Position numbers and translations under genes: made by a program. A DNA stretch of 47,163 nucleotides from Lacticaseibacillus suilingensis (GTDB lineage: Bacteria > Bacillota > Bacilli > Lactobacillales > Lactobacillaceae). The notes under the pieces are model-generated. The model worked only from the letters and a program-made list of their open reading frames with translations, was not told the origin of the DNA and made no database searches. Below, one piece after another: positions 26,908 to 34,915 of this stretch. Numbering within the stretch: the stretch's first letter is position 1; every line of letters starts with the position of its first letter. The stretch lies in the NCBI RefSeq assembly GCF_016861845.1, contig NZ_BOLV01000019.1, forward strand, positions 1 to 47,163, written 5' to 3'.

Positions 26908-27354
26908 TCAATTCACCGCCACTAGCACCAGTGGATGGTGACACCGCCCGCAAGCAAAACGCCGTAAATTCATCCGGCGCTGGCGCGGATACTCAAGCCC
27001 GCAATAACTGCAACGATACAAGTACCGCACCGGTTTGCTGGTCAGCCGCGGTGCATAGCGCAAGCCACCCACCTGGGCCAACAACTGCTTGAAGTCTTGG
27101 TCGCGGTGATGATACCCGCGGTGCATGCGGTACAAGTGGTAGTGGCACAGTTCATGGCGAATGATGCCAATGCGCACCGTTTCGTCTTCGGCAGCAAACA
27201 AGCTTGGATTAAAATCCAGGTTCTCATCTGGCAAGTGGAACCGCCCGCCGGTGCTGCGTAGGCGCCGGTTAAACGTGGCGCGATGAACAAACGGGCGGTG
27301 AAAATCGCGCAGCGAAACGGCTTCAACCAGCCGTTGTAGTTCCTGATCAGACAC
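26908..27354 (-). CDS. SprT-like zinc metalloprotease-family protein
   Basis: The 148-residue SprT/YdcK-family protein has HELCHYHLYRMHRGYHH (HExxH zinc motif, about 67-83) and a C-terminal four-cysteine zinc ribbon (CSYCG and CGRC). Family members resemble Spartan proteases, but the bacterial substrate is not known. The start is a GTG with AAGGAGG six bases upstream. The ABC transporter gene upstream ends 17 bases before, so it is probably read with that operon. Confidence 0.9.
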   Translation of the reverse strand: MSDQELQRLVEAVSLRDFHRPFVHRATFNRRLRSTGGRFHLPDENLDFNPSLFAAEDETVRIGIIRHELCHYHLYRMHRGYHHRDQDFKQLLAQVGGLRYAPRLTSKPVRYLYRCSYCGLEYPRQRRMNLRRFACGRCHHPLVLVAVN

Positions 27355-27371
27355 ACTGCGCCTCCTTCGTA

Positions 27372-28130
27372 TTAACCAAAGTATTCCAGCAAATCAGCCC
27401 GGGTCAGCTTGGCCTTAGCTTCAGCATCATAGTCAAAGGCAATCTGGCCATCTTTCAAGACAATCATCCGGTTGCCATAAGCCAGCGCGTCTTCAAGCTG
27501 ATGGGTGATCATCAAGCAGGTCAGGTTTTCCCGACTGACGATTGCCTGCGTCAAGGTCATGATGGCCTTGCTAGTGTGGGGATCCAGCGCGGCGGTGTGT
27601 TCATCCAGCAGCAACAATTCCGGCTGGGTCATCGTCGCCATCAACAGGCTCAGGGCCTGGCGCTGGCCGCCGGACAATTCCTCAGTCGGCTTGTTCAGCG
27701 CCTGATCTAGCCCATTACCGGTTTGCGCAGCCAAGGTCTTGAACTCAGCCAGGCGCGCATTGAGCTGGCGGGAACCCAGCGACAAGCGCTTGCCGCGGCG
27801 GCTGGCCAACAGCAGGTTCTCGGCCACAGTCATCCGCGGCGCGGTGCCCATTTTTGGATCCTGAAAGACCCGAGCAATCAACCGCGCCCGCCGTTCAGGC
27901 TGCTCGTCCGTGATGTCATGACCAGCCAGCGTGATGCGACCGCCTGCCACTGGCACGTCGCCGGTAATAGCATTGAACAGCGTGGACTTCCCAGCCCCGT
28001 TCGCGCCGAGCACGGTGACAAATTCACCGGGTTTGACGCTGAGGTTGATATTTTTGAGCAAGGCGCGGGCGGTGTCACCCACTGCCACATTCACGGCGAC
28101 ATTTTCTACTTGTAATTGGACATCAGTCAT
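27372..28130 (-). CDS. ABC transporter ATP-binding protein (TrpZ-type)
   Basis: The 252-residue ATPase of a LivF-like type powers the transporter encoded upstream. Walker A GANGAGKST, the signature LSGGQRQAL and Walker B LLLLDEHTAALDP are intact, with the switch histidine in CLMITHQ. The ATG at 28130 has GGGGTG upstream; an earlier ATG (28145) lies further inside the permease gene. It overlaps the permease gene by 8 bases. Confidence 0.9.
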   Translation of the reverse strand: MTDVQLQVENVAVNVAVGDTARALLKNINLSVKPGEFVTVLGANGAGKSTLFNAITGDVPVAGGRITLAGHDITDEQPERRARLIARVFQDPKMGTAPRMTVAENLLLASRRGKRLSLGSRQLNARLAEFKTLAAQTGNGLDQALNKPTEELSGGQRQALSLLMATMTQPELLLLDEHTAALDPHTSKAIMTLTQAIVSRENLTCLMITHQLEDALAYGNRMIVLKDGQIAFDYDAEAKAKLTRADLLEYFG

Positions 28131-29025
28131 TGTGTTGCACCCCATTTCTCAAAACGCGCCGGATTCGTAGCTTGTGCTCCATGGTTGGCACCATGATGGC
28201 AATCGCCAGAATGATGGCGGACAGCAACTGCAAGTCGTTGGCTGAAAAGCCCAGTGCCAGCACCAGCAGTAAGACGAAGCGGTAGAGAATACTACCAAGC
28301 ACGGTGGCCACCAGCCGCTGACTTAAGGTCAATTCGCCAAACAGCACCTCGCCAATGATGATGGCAGCCAAACCGATGACGATGACCCCAATCCCCATGT
28401 TCACATCGGCATAGCCGTTGTTTTGGGCAATCAAGGCGCCGGCAATGCCGACCAGGCCGTTACCGACGACCAGGCCAAGGATTTGCTGATGCGCGGGGTT
28501 GATGCCAAGGCTCCGGGCCATGGTTGGGTTATCCCCAGAAGCGATAAAGCCCTGGCCAATCTGTGTGTTCAGGAACAAGATAAGCAGCGCCACCACAATC
28601 ACGGCAACAATCAGACCGACCACCACGCTGTCAAAATACGGCGGCAAGTTTTTCAAAAATGGGGCGTTGAACAGGTTTGCTTTGTTGAGCAACGAGACAT
28701 TGGCCGCGCCCATGATGCGCAAGTTGACGGAATACAACCCGGTCATGACCAGAATGCCCGCCAGCAAAATCGGCACCTTGCCAGTGGTGGTCAGAAATCC
28801 GGTTAACGCCCCAGCCGCCATGCCAGCGAGCATCGCCAGTAATGTCGCAATCAGCGGCGAAATACCATGAGAAATGGCACTAACGGCCACTGCCGCGCCG
28901 AGCGGGAACGTGCCTTCAACGGTCATATCCGGGAAGTCCAAAATCCGGAAGGTCAAAAACAACCCAACGCCAAGCAGCCCATACAAAAGCCCTTGGCCAA
29001 TTGCAGATACTCCTAAACTAATCAT
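28123..29025 (-). CDS. ABC transporter permease (TrpY-type, LivH-like)
   Basis: The 300-residue integral membrane protein of the branched-chain-amino-acid-type permease superfamily has about nine hydrophobic helices. SGDNPTMARSLGINPAHQQ is the cytoplasmic EAA-like loop that contacts the ATPase. It shares four bases (ATGA) with the stop of the binding-protein gene. Confidence 0.88.
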   Translation of the reverse strand: MISLGVSAIGQGLLYGLLGVGLFLTFRILDFPDMTVEGTFPLGAAVAVSAISHGISPLIATLLAMLAGMAAGALTGFLTTTGKVPILLAGILVMTGLYSVNLRIMGAANVSLLNKANLFNAPFLKNLPPYFDSVVVGLIVAVIVVALLILFLNTQIGQGFIASGDNPTMARSLGINPAHQQILGLVVGNGLVGIAGALIAQNNGYADVNMGIGVIVIGLAAIIIGEVLFGELTLSQRLVATVLGSILYRFVLLLVLALGFSANDLQLLSAIILAIAIMVPTMEHKLRIRRVLRNGVQHND

Positions 29026-30020
29026 TTGATCACTTCCCCATTCTTTTCAGCGTCTTTGATGACAGAATCTGGAATCGTCAACCCAATTTTCGCGGCTTGC
29101 CTCAGGTTGATAATCAGCTTGCCTTTTTTCTCGAAATGAATGGGCGTGGTGGCGGGATCTTTGCCGTTCAAAATGGCGGCGGTCATCTTGCCGGTTTCGA
29201 CCCCGAGTTGATATTGATTCAGGCCCAGCGTGGCCACCCCGCCGTCTTTGACCATGGTATCTACGGTTGGGAACACCGGAATGTTGCGGCTGTTAGCCAC
29301 CTGGACCAGCGTTGGCATCGCGCCGGCAATCGTGTTGTCGGTCGGTACGAAGATGGCATCGACTTGGGTGACCATTTGGGCCGCCACCTGATGCAAATCA
29401 TTGGTCGAGGCGATGGTGAAGTTTTTCACCGTGAAGCCTTCTGCCGGCGCCGCTTTAGTCACCATTTTGGCTTGGACCTGAGCCGAAGCATCGCTGGAAG
29501 TAGAAATCACGCCCAAACGCTTGGCGTTCGGCATCAGCTTCCGAACCAGCTTCAGTTGTGCTTTCAGCGGCGCTTGGTCTGACACGCCGGTGATGTTGCC
29601 CCCAGGCTTCTGATTGTCTTTTACCAGCCCGGCCCCCTTGGGATCGGTGATGGCCCCCAGTACAATCGGAATTTTCTTGGAAGCGTCAGCTAAGGCCTGC
29701 GCTGACGGGGTCGCGATGCCGATCATAGCGTCGGCTTTTTCGTTGACGAAGCGTTCGGACATGGTTTTCATGTTGCTTTGATCGTTTTGCGCGTTTTGAA
29801 AATCAATTTTGACATTTTTGCCGACGGTGTACCCTTCGTCCTTCAAGCCGGCGATGATGCCTTTATGAATGGCATCCAGTGCGGGATGGCTCATCAGCTG
29901 CAAAATCCCCACGGTTTGCACCTGCTTCTTTGGCTTAGCGGCTTCTGGTTTGCTGGTGGTGACAAAAGCAAACCCCAAAAAGCCCAGTAGCACCACGATT
30001 AATCCAATCATTCGTTTCAT
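29022..30020 (-). CDS. ABC transporter substrate-binding protein (TrpX-like, COG2984 type)
   Basis: The 332-residue binding protein of the ABC_sub_bind family has a signal segment (about 1-22) without a lipobox cysteine, so it is likely held by an uncleaved signal or released, unlike most Gram-positive binding proteins. The two-lobed domain begins QTVGILQLMSHPALDAIHKG and includes GNITGVSDQAPLKAQL and IFVPTDNTIAGAM. TrpXYZ relatives import tryptophan in streptococci; the leader region here contains a Trp codon, which fits but does not prove the substrate. The ATG at 30020 has GGGGAG upstream; the open frame continues into the attenuator region and that extension is not real. Confidence 0.88.
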   Translation of the reverse strand: MKRMIGLIVVLLGFLGFAFVTTSKPEAAKPKKQVQTVGILQLMSHPALDAIHKGIIAGLKDEGYTVGKNVKIDFQNAQNDQSNMKTMSERFVNEKADAMIGIATPSAQALADASKKIPIVLGAITDPKGAGLVKDNQKPGGNITGVSDQAPLKAQLKLVRKLMPNAKRLGVISTSSDASAQVQAKMVTKAAPAEGFTVKNFTIASTNDLHQVAAQMVTQVDAIFVPTDNTIAGAMPTLVQVANSRNIPVFPTVDTMVKDGGVATLGLNQYQLGVETGKMTAAILNGKDPATTPIHFEKKGKLIINLRQAAKIGLTIPDSVIKDAEKNGEVIK

Positions 30021-30195
30021 GTTGTACTCCCCTTTTTCCACAAAAAAATCGGCAGACTTCTGTGCACAGGTGTGCGGAAATCTGCCGAAACAAAAATCCG
30101 CATAGTCCCAAGTTAAGCGGGGTCTATGCGGACACGTGTAAAACGCCAACATAGACACGACCTGCGCATCTGGCAGGTCGCGCCTTGCGACCTAC
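30021..30195 (-). promoter_or_regulatory. Attenuator: alternative hairpins and two tandem terminators
   Basis: Transcribed leftward after the leader peptide. The first hairpin pairs 30187-30196 with 30172-30181; an exclusive alternative pairs 30173-30180 with 30158-30165. GTCTATG (30150-30156) can pair with CATAGAC (30122-30128), which would break terminator 1 (30092-30132; CCGCATAG with CTATGCGG, then TTTTT). Terminator 2 (30042-30087) has a 12-bp stem with an inner GCACA/TGTGC hairpin and seven T residues. Both end before the trpX-like ATG. Pairings are seen; the switching order is inferred. Confidence 0.8.
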
Positions 30196-30246
30196 CTACA
30201 GTTGGCTTTGCCAGCGAACATTAATTTCGGTAGTGTACTGCTTCAT
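30196..30246 (-). CDS. Leader peptide of the Trp-type transporter operon
   Basis: A 16-codon reading frame MKQYTTEINVRWQSQL starts at an ATG with a perfect AAGGAGG eight bases upstream and ends with TAG at the foot of the first attenuator hairpin. The single Trp codon (30211-30213) sits within a small TGGC/GCCA hairpin. Bases 30201-30206 near its end can pair with 30145-30150, next to the antiterminator arm. This is the architecture of ribosome-mediated attenuation. Confidence 0.75.
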   Translation of the reverse strand: MKQYTTEINVRWQSQL

Positions 30247-30276
30247 GTTGGTGTCCTCCTTGAATTCGATGCCTTT

Positions 30277-30305
30277 ATGTTACGAGTTCAGATTTCCGCT
30301 GTCAA
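30277..30305 (-). promoter_or_regulatory. Promoter of the Trp-type ABC transporter operon
   Basis: TTGACA and TAACAT with 17-base spacing, about 30 bases before the leader peptide ATG. Confidence 0.65.
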
Positions 30306-30338
30306 CTGGGAAATCAAAGTTTTTTTGTTTTGAGGGGC

Positions 30339-30454
30339 GCGGGTGCGGCTGGTGAGGCGCCGGCATTGGGCTGCGGCGGGGGACGGCTGGAGCCACAGTA
30401 TGGTCTCCAGCCTCACGCGGCTGCCCAATGCCTCTGCCTCACCAACCGCACCCG
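30339..30454. repeat. Long palindromic element, family 2 copy D
   Basis: Arms of about 36 bases, starting GCGGGTGCGG and ending CCGCACCCGC, pair with few mismatches. Inside, GGCTGGAG (30385-30392) pairs with CTCCAGCC (30405-30412). The inner hairpin matches, in reverse orientation, the one at 42392-42419. It lies just upstream of the transporter promoter, between two transcription units. Confidence 0.75.
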
Positions 30455-30559
30455 CTAGATAACAGTATGCTTAAGTTAACCATCCGGGTAGTCATCTCTC
30501 CTCGCAAACTGCCGCCGTATTCAATCGAGCTGACAGGTCAATCAAATAAAGCACCTAGC

Positions 30560-30590
30560 AAAAAAGCAACCAGCCTGAGCTGATTGCTTT
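30560..30590 (-). terminator. Terminator of the P-type ATPase unit
   Basis: AGCAATCAGC pairs with GCTGGTTGCT (one wobble) around TCAG, followed by six T residues on the minus strand, shortly after the stop of the small helical gene. Confidence 0.85.
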
Positions 30591-30594
30591 CAGT

Positions 30595-31032
30595 CTACGC
30601 AAGGCGCGTAATCTTGCTGAGTTGCGTCAGGATGTGCTCGGTGGCGTCATCTTGCGCTTTCTCGGCGGCGTCGAAGGCCGGCTGATCCAGGTCAGCGGGG
30701 GTGTCGCCCAAGCTAGCGGTCATCGCTTCGCAGCCAGCCACGAAATCGCGGTAGGCACTGATCAGGCGCTTGTGAGTGCCGATGAAGCGCGCTGGCGGCA
30801 TGGTGGCTTCCAGCTGGGCCAAGAGTTCAGCATAGTGCGCGGTGCCAGCGGTAAATAACTCGTGGGTGCTGGTGTATTCACCCGCATCAAACTCGCTGAG
30901 TTGCTTGTCGTCAATGGCTTTGCGCAAGGTGGTGAACTTGGGGCTTAAGCGGTTTTGTTCTTCTTCGGTGCCACTCATCACGGCGTTCATCACGTTGCTG
31001 TAGTGGACCATTTTTTGCTGATTTTTATTCAT
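30595..31032 (-). CDS. Unrecognised helical protein cotranscribed with the cation ATPase
   Basis: I do not recognise this 145-residue protein. It is polar and predicted to be almost wholly helical, with no signal peptide, membrane segment or metal-ligand cluster. Charged stretches (SGTEEEQNRLSPKFTTLRKA; AEKAQDDATEHILTQLSKI) suggest a helical bundle. GGAGCGGAGG precedes the ATG. It begins 22 bases after the ATPase stop and ends at the unit's terminator, so it should share the ATPase's riboswitch control and may relate to cation handling. Confidence 0.75.
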   Translation of the reverse strand: MNKNQQKMVHYSNVMNAVMSGTEEEQNRLSPKFTTLRKAIDDKQLSEFDAGEYTSTHELFTAGTAHYAELLAQLEATMPPARFIGTHKRLISAYRDFVAGCEAMTASLGDTPADLDQPAFDAAEKAQDDATEHILTQLSKITRLA

Positions 31033-31054
31033 GAAATAACCTCCGCTCCCCAGT

Positions 31055-33712
31055 TTACCGTTTTTTGGTAGCGCGTAAAACAAATTTCACGATTTCGACG
31101 ATGACAATAATCGCCACGCCGGCGCCCAGGACAATCGCCCATTGGAAGAGATCCAAGGTGGTTACATGGAACAGGCCGTTAAAGCCTGGGACCAAAATCG
31201 TCACGGCCAGCAGCAAGCCACTCACCAGAATGGCCCAGTTAAAGGCTTTGTTCCGGAAGGCGCCCACAGTGAAGAGGCTTTGGTGCACCGACTTCACGTT
31301 GAAGGCGTGGAACAGTTGAATGAGGCCCAAGGTCGCATACGCCATGGTCAGCGCATCGGCGTGAATTGCGGCGTAGCTCGAGTGGACCGGCCAAGTGATG
31401 GCGATAAAGTACACGCCTAAGGTTAAGGCCCCTTCAAGCAGCCCTTGCCAAATCACAGCTGGGCCGACGCCGCCGGTGAAGAAGTTGGAAGCGCGGCCGC
31501 GCGGCTTTTGCTTCATGATGCCTGGTTCGGTTGGTTCAACGCCCAACGCAATCGCTGGGAAGGTATCGGTGACCAGGTTGATCCACAGGATATGCACTGG
31601 CGCCAGTAAATCCCAGCCCAGCATGGTCATCATGAACAAGGTCAACACTTCGCCGAGGTTAGCGGACAAGAGGTACTGGATACTCTTTTGAATGTTGGAA
31701 AAGACCTTGCGTCCTTCCTCAACAGCAATCACGATGGTCGAGAAGTTATCATCCGCCAGCACCATATCTGAGGCCCCTTTAGACACTTCAGTCCCGGTGA
31801 TCCCCATGCCAATGCCAATGTCAGCGGCTTTCAGCGCTGGGGCATCATTGACGCCGTCGCCGGTCATCGCCACGACTTTGCCGCGCTTCTGCCAAGCGTT
31901 AACAATCCGCACCTTGTGTTCCGGCGCCACGCGCGCGTAGACGCTGTACTTGGTGACATTCTTTTCAAATTCGGCATCGCTTTGCTTGTCGAGCTCGGCG
32001 CCAGTGATTACCGCGGCATCGTCGCCAGGTTCGATAATCCCCAGCCGCGCCGCAATCGCTTCGGCAGTATCTTGGTGGTCACCAGTAATCATCATTGGCC
32101 GAATGCCCGCCGCTTTGGCTTCCGCCACGGCTTTAGCCGCTTCTGGACGCTCTGGGTCAATCATCCCCACCAAGCCGGCAAAAATCAGGTCTTGCTCGAT
32201 GGTGTTAGTGTCAATGGTTTCCGGCAGCACATCAAGGTGTTTGTAGGCCATCCCCAACACGCGCAAGGCTTGGGTGGCCATGCCTTTGTTGGCACTCAAA
32301 ATTTGCTTTTGATCAGCTTCGGTCAGCGGCGCCACCTCATCGCCGGTAGCCAGCTGGGTGACGCGCTTGAGCAGTTGATCTGGCGCGCCTTTCGTGGCCA
32401 CCAGGTAACTGCCATCCGCGAGCTGATGAATCGTGGTCATCAATTTCCGTTCCGAATCAAATGGCACTTCTGCCACGCGCGGCTCCTTGGCCAAAGCGGC
32501 ATCAAGATCGAAGCCTTGCGTTTTCCCATAAGCAACGAGGGCGGTTTCGGTGGGATCGCCTAACAGCTTGCCATCATCTTGAACCTGCGTGTCATTGGCA
32601 AAGTTCATGATGGTCATGATCGGGTTAGCCGAGGTGATGCCAGCACTAGCGTCGTGCAGCGCACCATCGTAGTACACCTTTTCCACCGTCATTTTGTTTT
32701 GCGTCAAGGTCCCAGTTTTATCTGAGGCAATGATGTCGGTGGAGCCGAGGGTTTCCACCGCTGGGAGCTTGCGGACCAGTGCGTTACGCTTGGCCATTTT
32801 CTGCGTGCCCAAGGCCAGAATAATCGTGACAATCGCCGGTAAGCCTTCTGGAATGGCGGCCACGGCCAGCGAAATCGCGGTCAAGAACATTTCCGGCACG
32901 CTTTCGGCGCCACGCCACACGCCGACACCAAAGACAATCACCGCAATCACCAAAATCATGATGGTCAGGGTTTTCCCCAAGGCTTTCAGGTTATCTTGCA
33001 GCGGCGTGGTGGTTTCATGGGCGGCATTCAACATGCCGGCAATGCGCCCGACTTCCGTTTGCATCCCCGTAGCCACCACCACGCCGACCCCGCGGCCATA
33101 AGTGATGTTCGAGTTCATGAACGCCATGTTCGTGCGGTCACCAATCCCAATGTCAGCGCCGGTCAGCGGTTCAACTTGCTTGTCCACTGGCACGGATTCC
33201 CCGGTCAGGGCCGACTCTTCGATTTGCAGATTGGCTGATTCCACCAGTCGCAAGTCGGCCGGCACCACGTCTCCGGCTTCCAGCAGAACAATATCACCGA
33301 CCACCAGCTCAGAGCTGGGAATAGTCAGAATTTGGCCACCGCGCCGGACATGAGCGTTTGGCGTGGCCATTTTAGCTAAGGCATCGATGGCTTCTTCGGC
33401 TTTACTTTCCTGGAACACGCCGAAAATCGCGTTCAAGATCACCACCGCCAAAATGATGCCGGCGTCAGCCCATTCGTGAACCACAAAACCTGCGATCAAG
33501 GCCGCCGCCAACAGGACCATGATCATGAAGTCCTTGAATTGATCCAAAAACCGTTCAGCGAGAGTTTTCTTTTTCCCTTGCGCTAAGGCGTTCGGGCCAT
33601 TTTGGGCCAAACGCTGGGCGGCCTGGTCAGGGCTCAAGCCGTCAGCCACCGTGGTCTGGACTCGCTTCAGCGCTTCTTCAGATGTGATTGCATAAAATGC
33701 TTTATCAGCCAA
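31055..33712 (-). CDS. P-type cation ATPase (Ca2+/Mn2+ exporter type)
   Basis: The 885-residue P2-type ATPase is SERCA/PMCA-like. It shows TGES (170-173), PEGLP in helix M4 (288-292), the phosphorylated Asp331 in DKTGTLTQNK, MTGDGVNDAPALK in the P domain, and NLVTDTFPAIALG in M6 with the Asn and Asp that bind divalent cations. A likely yybP-ykoY riboswitch upstream, known to respond to Mn2+, argues for manganese efflux, as for related ATPases in Lactococcus and Streptococcus. The start is a TTG with GAGGAGG eight bases upstream. Confidence 0.94.
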   Translation of the reverse strand: MADKAFYAITSEEALKRVQTTVADGLSPDQAAQRLAQNGPNALAQGKKKTLAERFLDQFKDFMIMVLLAAALIAGFVVHEWADAGIILAVVILNAIFGVFQESKAEEAIDALAKMATPNAHVRRGGQILTIPSSELVVGDIVLLEAGDVVPADLRLVESANLQIEESALTGESVPVDKQVEPLTGADIGIGDRTNMAFMNSNITYGRGVGVVVATGMQTEVGRIAGMLNAAHETTTPLQDNLKALGKTLTIMILVIAVIVFGVGVWRGAESVPEMFLTAISLAVAAIPEGLPAIVTIILALGTQKMAKRNALVRKLPAVETLGSTDIIASDKTGTLTQNKMTVEKVYYDGALHDASAGITSANPIMTIMNFANDTQVQDDGKLLGDPTETALVAYGKTQGFDLDAALAKEPRVAEVPFDSERKLMTTIHQLADGSYLVATKGAPDQLLKRVTQLATGDEVAPLTEADQKQILSANKGMATQALRVLGMAYKHLDVLPETIDTNTIEQDLIFAGLVGMIDPERPEAAKAVAEAKAAGIRPMMITGDHQDTAEAIAARLGIIEPGDDAAVITGAELDKQSDAEFEKNVTKYSVYARVAPEHKVRIVNAWQKRGKVVAMTGDGVNDAPALKAADIGIGMGITGTEVSKGASDMVLADDNFSTIVIAVEEGRKVFSNIQKSIQYLLSANLGEVLTLFMMTMLGWDLLAPVHILWINLVTDTFPAIALGVEPTEPGIMKQKPRGRASNFFTGGVGPAVIWQGLLEGALTLGVYFIAITWPVHSSYAAIHADALTMAYATLGLIQLFHAFNVKSVHQSLFTVGAFRNKAFNWAILVSGLLLAVTILVPGFNGLFHVTTLDLFQWAIVLGAGVAIIVIVEIVKFVLRATKKR

Positions 33713-33742
33713 TCAGTTTTCCTCCTCTGCGGGCTTAACTTG

Positions 33743-33784
33743 AAAAAAAGAGACTTGTCGCTGTCTAAACAGCGCACAAGTCTC
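33743..33784 (-). terminator. Riboswitch expression-platform terminator
   Basis: GAGACTTGT and ACAAGTCTC pair, with an inner CGCTG/CAGCG, followed by seven T residues. It lies between the aptamer and the ATPase start, so it must be overcome for expression. Confidence 0.88.
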
Positions 33785-33858
33785 ACAGTTTCAGGTAACA
33801 CCAGAATTTTTCCTAGTTGGTGGCGTTACCGCGGCTAGGCCGCTAGTTACTCCCTTAT
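33780..33858 (-). promoter_or_regulatory. Candidate yybP-ykoY manganese riboswitch aptamer
   Basis: On the minus strand the leader shows AAGGGAGTA near its 5' end, a GC-rich TAGCGGC hairpin, GGTAACGCCACC, then CTGGTGTTACCTGAAAC closing toward the terminator. The GGGAGTA and ACCTG loops and the position before a P-type ATPase fit the yybP-ykoY class. GAGACTTG at its 3' edge doubles as the terminator's first arm, a usual switching layout. Not confirmed by a covariance model. Confidence 0.7.
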
Positions 33859-33868
33859 GTGTGGTATC

Positions 33869-33898
33869 AGTATAACAAGTCTAGCGCGGTATTTGCAA
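33869..33898 (-). promoter_or_regulatory. Promoter of the cation ATPase
   Basis: TTGCAA, 18 bases, then TATACT with TGT before it (extended -10). It would start transcription at the 5' edge of the riboswitch. Confidence 0.6.
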
Positions 33899-34029
33899 GT
33901 CTTAGCGGTGACTGCCGGGCGGGCCAGCCTCCGCCCTACATTCACGTTAGCGGCGAGTTGGTGTTCACCACTCAACTCTCGATACGTGTCACTTTGACGT
34001 AAAAGAATTGCGAAGGAAGTTTTGTCGGA

Positions 34030-34857
34030 TTACTTCCAGAACGTATCGTAAACCGTAATCGGCAGGTGTCGCTTGTGAGCCGTCTTCAGATACCAGGCTT
34101 CAATCTTCTCGGCAGCAGCTTCGTCGATGGTTTTGCCTTCTAGGTAGTCGTCGATTTGCCGGTACGATACGCCCAAGGCGACTTCATCTGGCAAAGCCGG
34201 GCGATCCTCTTCCAAATCAGCAGTTGGGGCTTTTTCGTAAAGATGGGCCGGGGCGCCGAGGAGTTTCAAAATCGCGGCACCTTGGCGCTTGTCCAAGCGC
34301 GACAGTGGGGTCACATCGGCCCCACCATCGCCGAACTTGGTGTAAAAACCGGTGACCGCTTCGGCGGCGTGGTCCGTGCCGATCACGGCGCCTTGCCGCG
34401 CGCCGGCAATGGCGTACTGGGCGATCATGCGGGCCCGCGCCTTGATGTTGCCTTTGTTGAAGTCACTGACGGCGAGGTCATTGGCTTCAACCGCGGTAGT
34501 CATGGCATCCACAGTAGGCTTGATGTTCACGCGCATGGTTTCATCAGCTTGCATGAAGTCAATCGCGGCCATGGCGTCGGCTTCGTCGGCCTGCTCGCCA
34601 TAAGGCAGGCGCACGGCAATGAAACGGTATGCTTCATCGCCAGTTTCTGTGCGCAGCTCTTTAACCGCAATTTCGGTCATCGCCCCGGCCAACGTCGAAT
34701 CTTGGCCGCCGGAAATGCCGAGCACATAGGTTTTAAGGCCGCTATACTTTTTGAGGTAAGCCTTGAGGAAATCAACCGACCGCCGCAGCTCGGTTTGCGG
34801 GTCAATGGTTGGCGCAACGTGTAAGTCATCGATAATCGTTTGTTGTAATGGACGCAT
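34030..34857 (-). CDS. nadE: NH3-dependent NAD+ synthetase
   Basis: The 275-residue enzyme amidates deamido-NAD with ammonia to give NAD+. The ATP pyrophosphatase P-loop GISGGQDST is intact, and later [20 protein letters not shown] and [10 protein letters not shown] line the active site. No glutaminase domain is present, so it is the ammonia-dependent form. It follows pncB by 58 bases, giving a nicotinate salvage pair. No clear terminator follows it; the 33900-34029 gap holds only short GC-rich inverted repeats. Confidence 0.96.
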   Translation of the reverse strand: MRPLQQTIIDDLHVAPTIDPQTELRRSVDFLKAYLKKYSGLKTYVLGISGGQDSTLAGAMTEIAVKELRTETGDEAYRFIAVRLPYGEQADEADAMAAIDFMQADETMRVNIKPTVDAMTTAVEANDLAVSDFNKGNIKARARMIAQYAIAGARQGAVIGTDHAAEAVTGFYTKFGDGGADVTPLSRLDKRQGAAILKLLGAPAHLYEKAPTADLEEDRPALPDEVALGVSYRQIDDYLEGKTIDEAAAEKIEAWYLKTAHKRHLPITVYDTFWK

Positions 34858-34915
34858 AGTAATCTCCTTTGATTCAAAGCAGCGGAGGCCGCGGCCTCCG
34901 CTGTCGCTGAAAAAA

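Noticed and set aside
30021-30158. N-terminal extension of the TrpX-like protein
   Set aside because: The frame is open, but it crosses two terminators and the attenuator. The ATG at 30020 has its own GGGGAG and begins a normal signal segment.
33811-33850. T-box-like TTGGTGGCGTTACCGCGG on the plus strand
   Set aside because: It resembles the T-box antiterminator bulge, but no plus-strand gene lies downstream. The same bases on the minus strand belong to the yybP-ykoY-like leader of the ATPase.
33900-34029. Short GC-rich inverted repeats after nadE
   Set aside because: GGGCGG/CCGCCC and GAGTT/AACTC pairings occur but none has a T-run or matches the repeat families, so neither a terminator nor a repeat copy can be supported.
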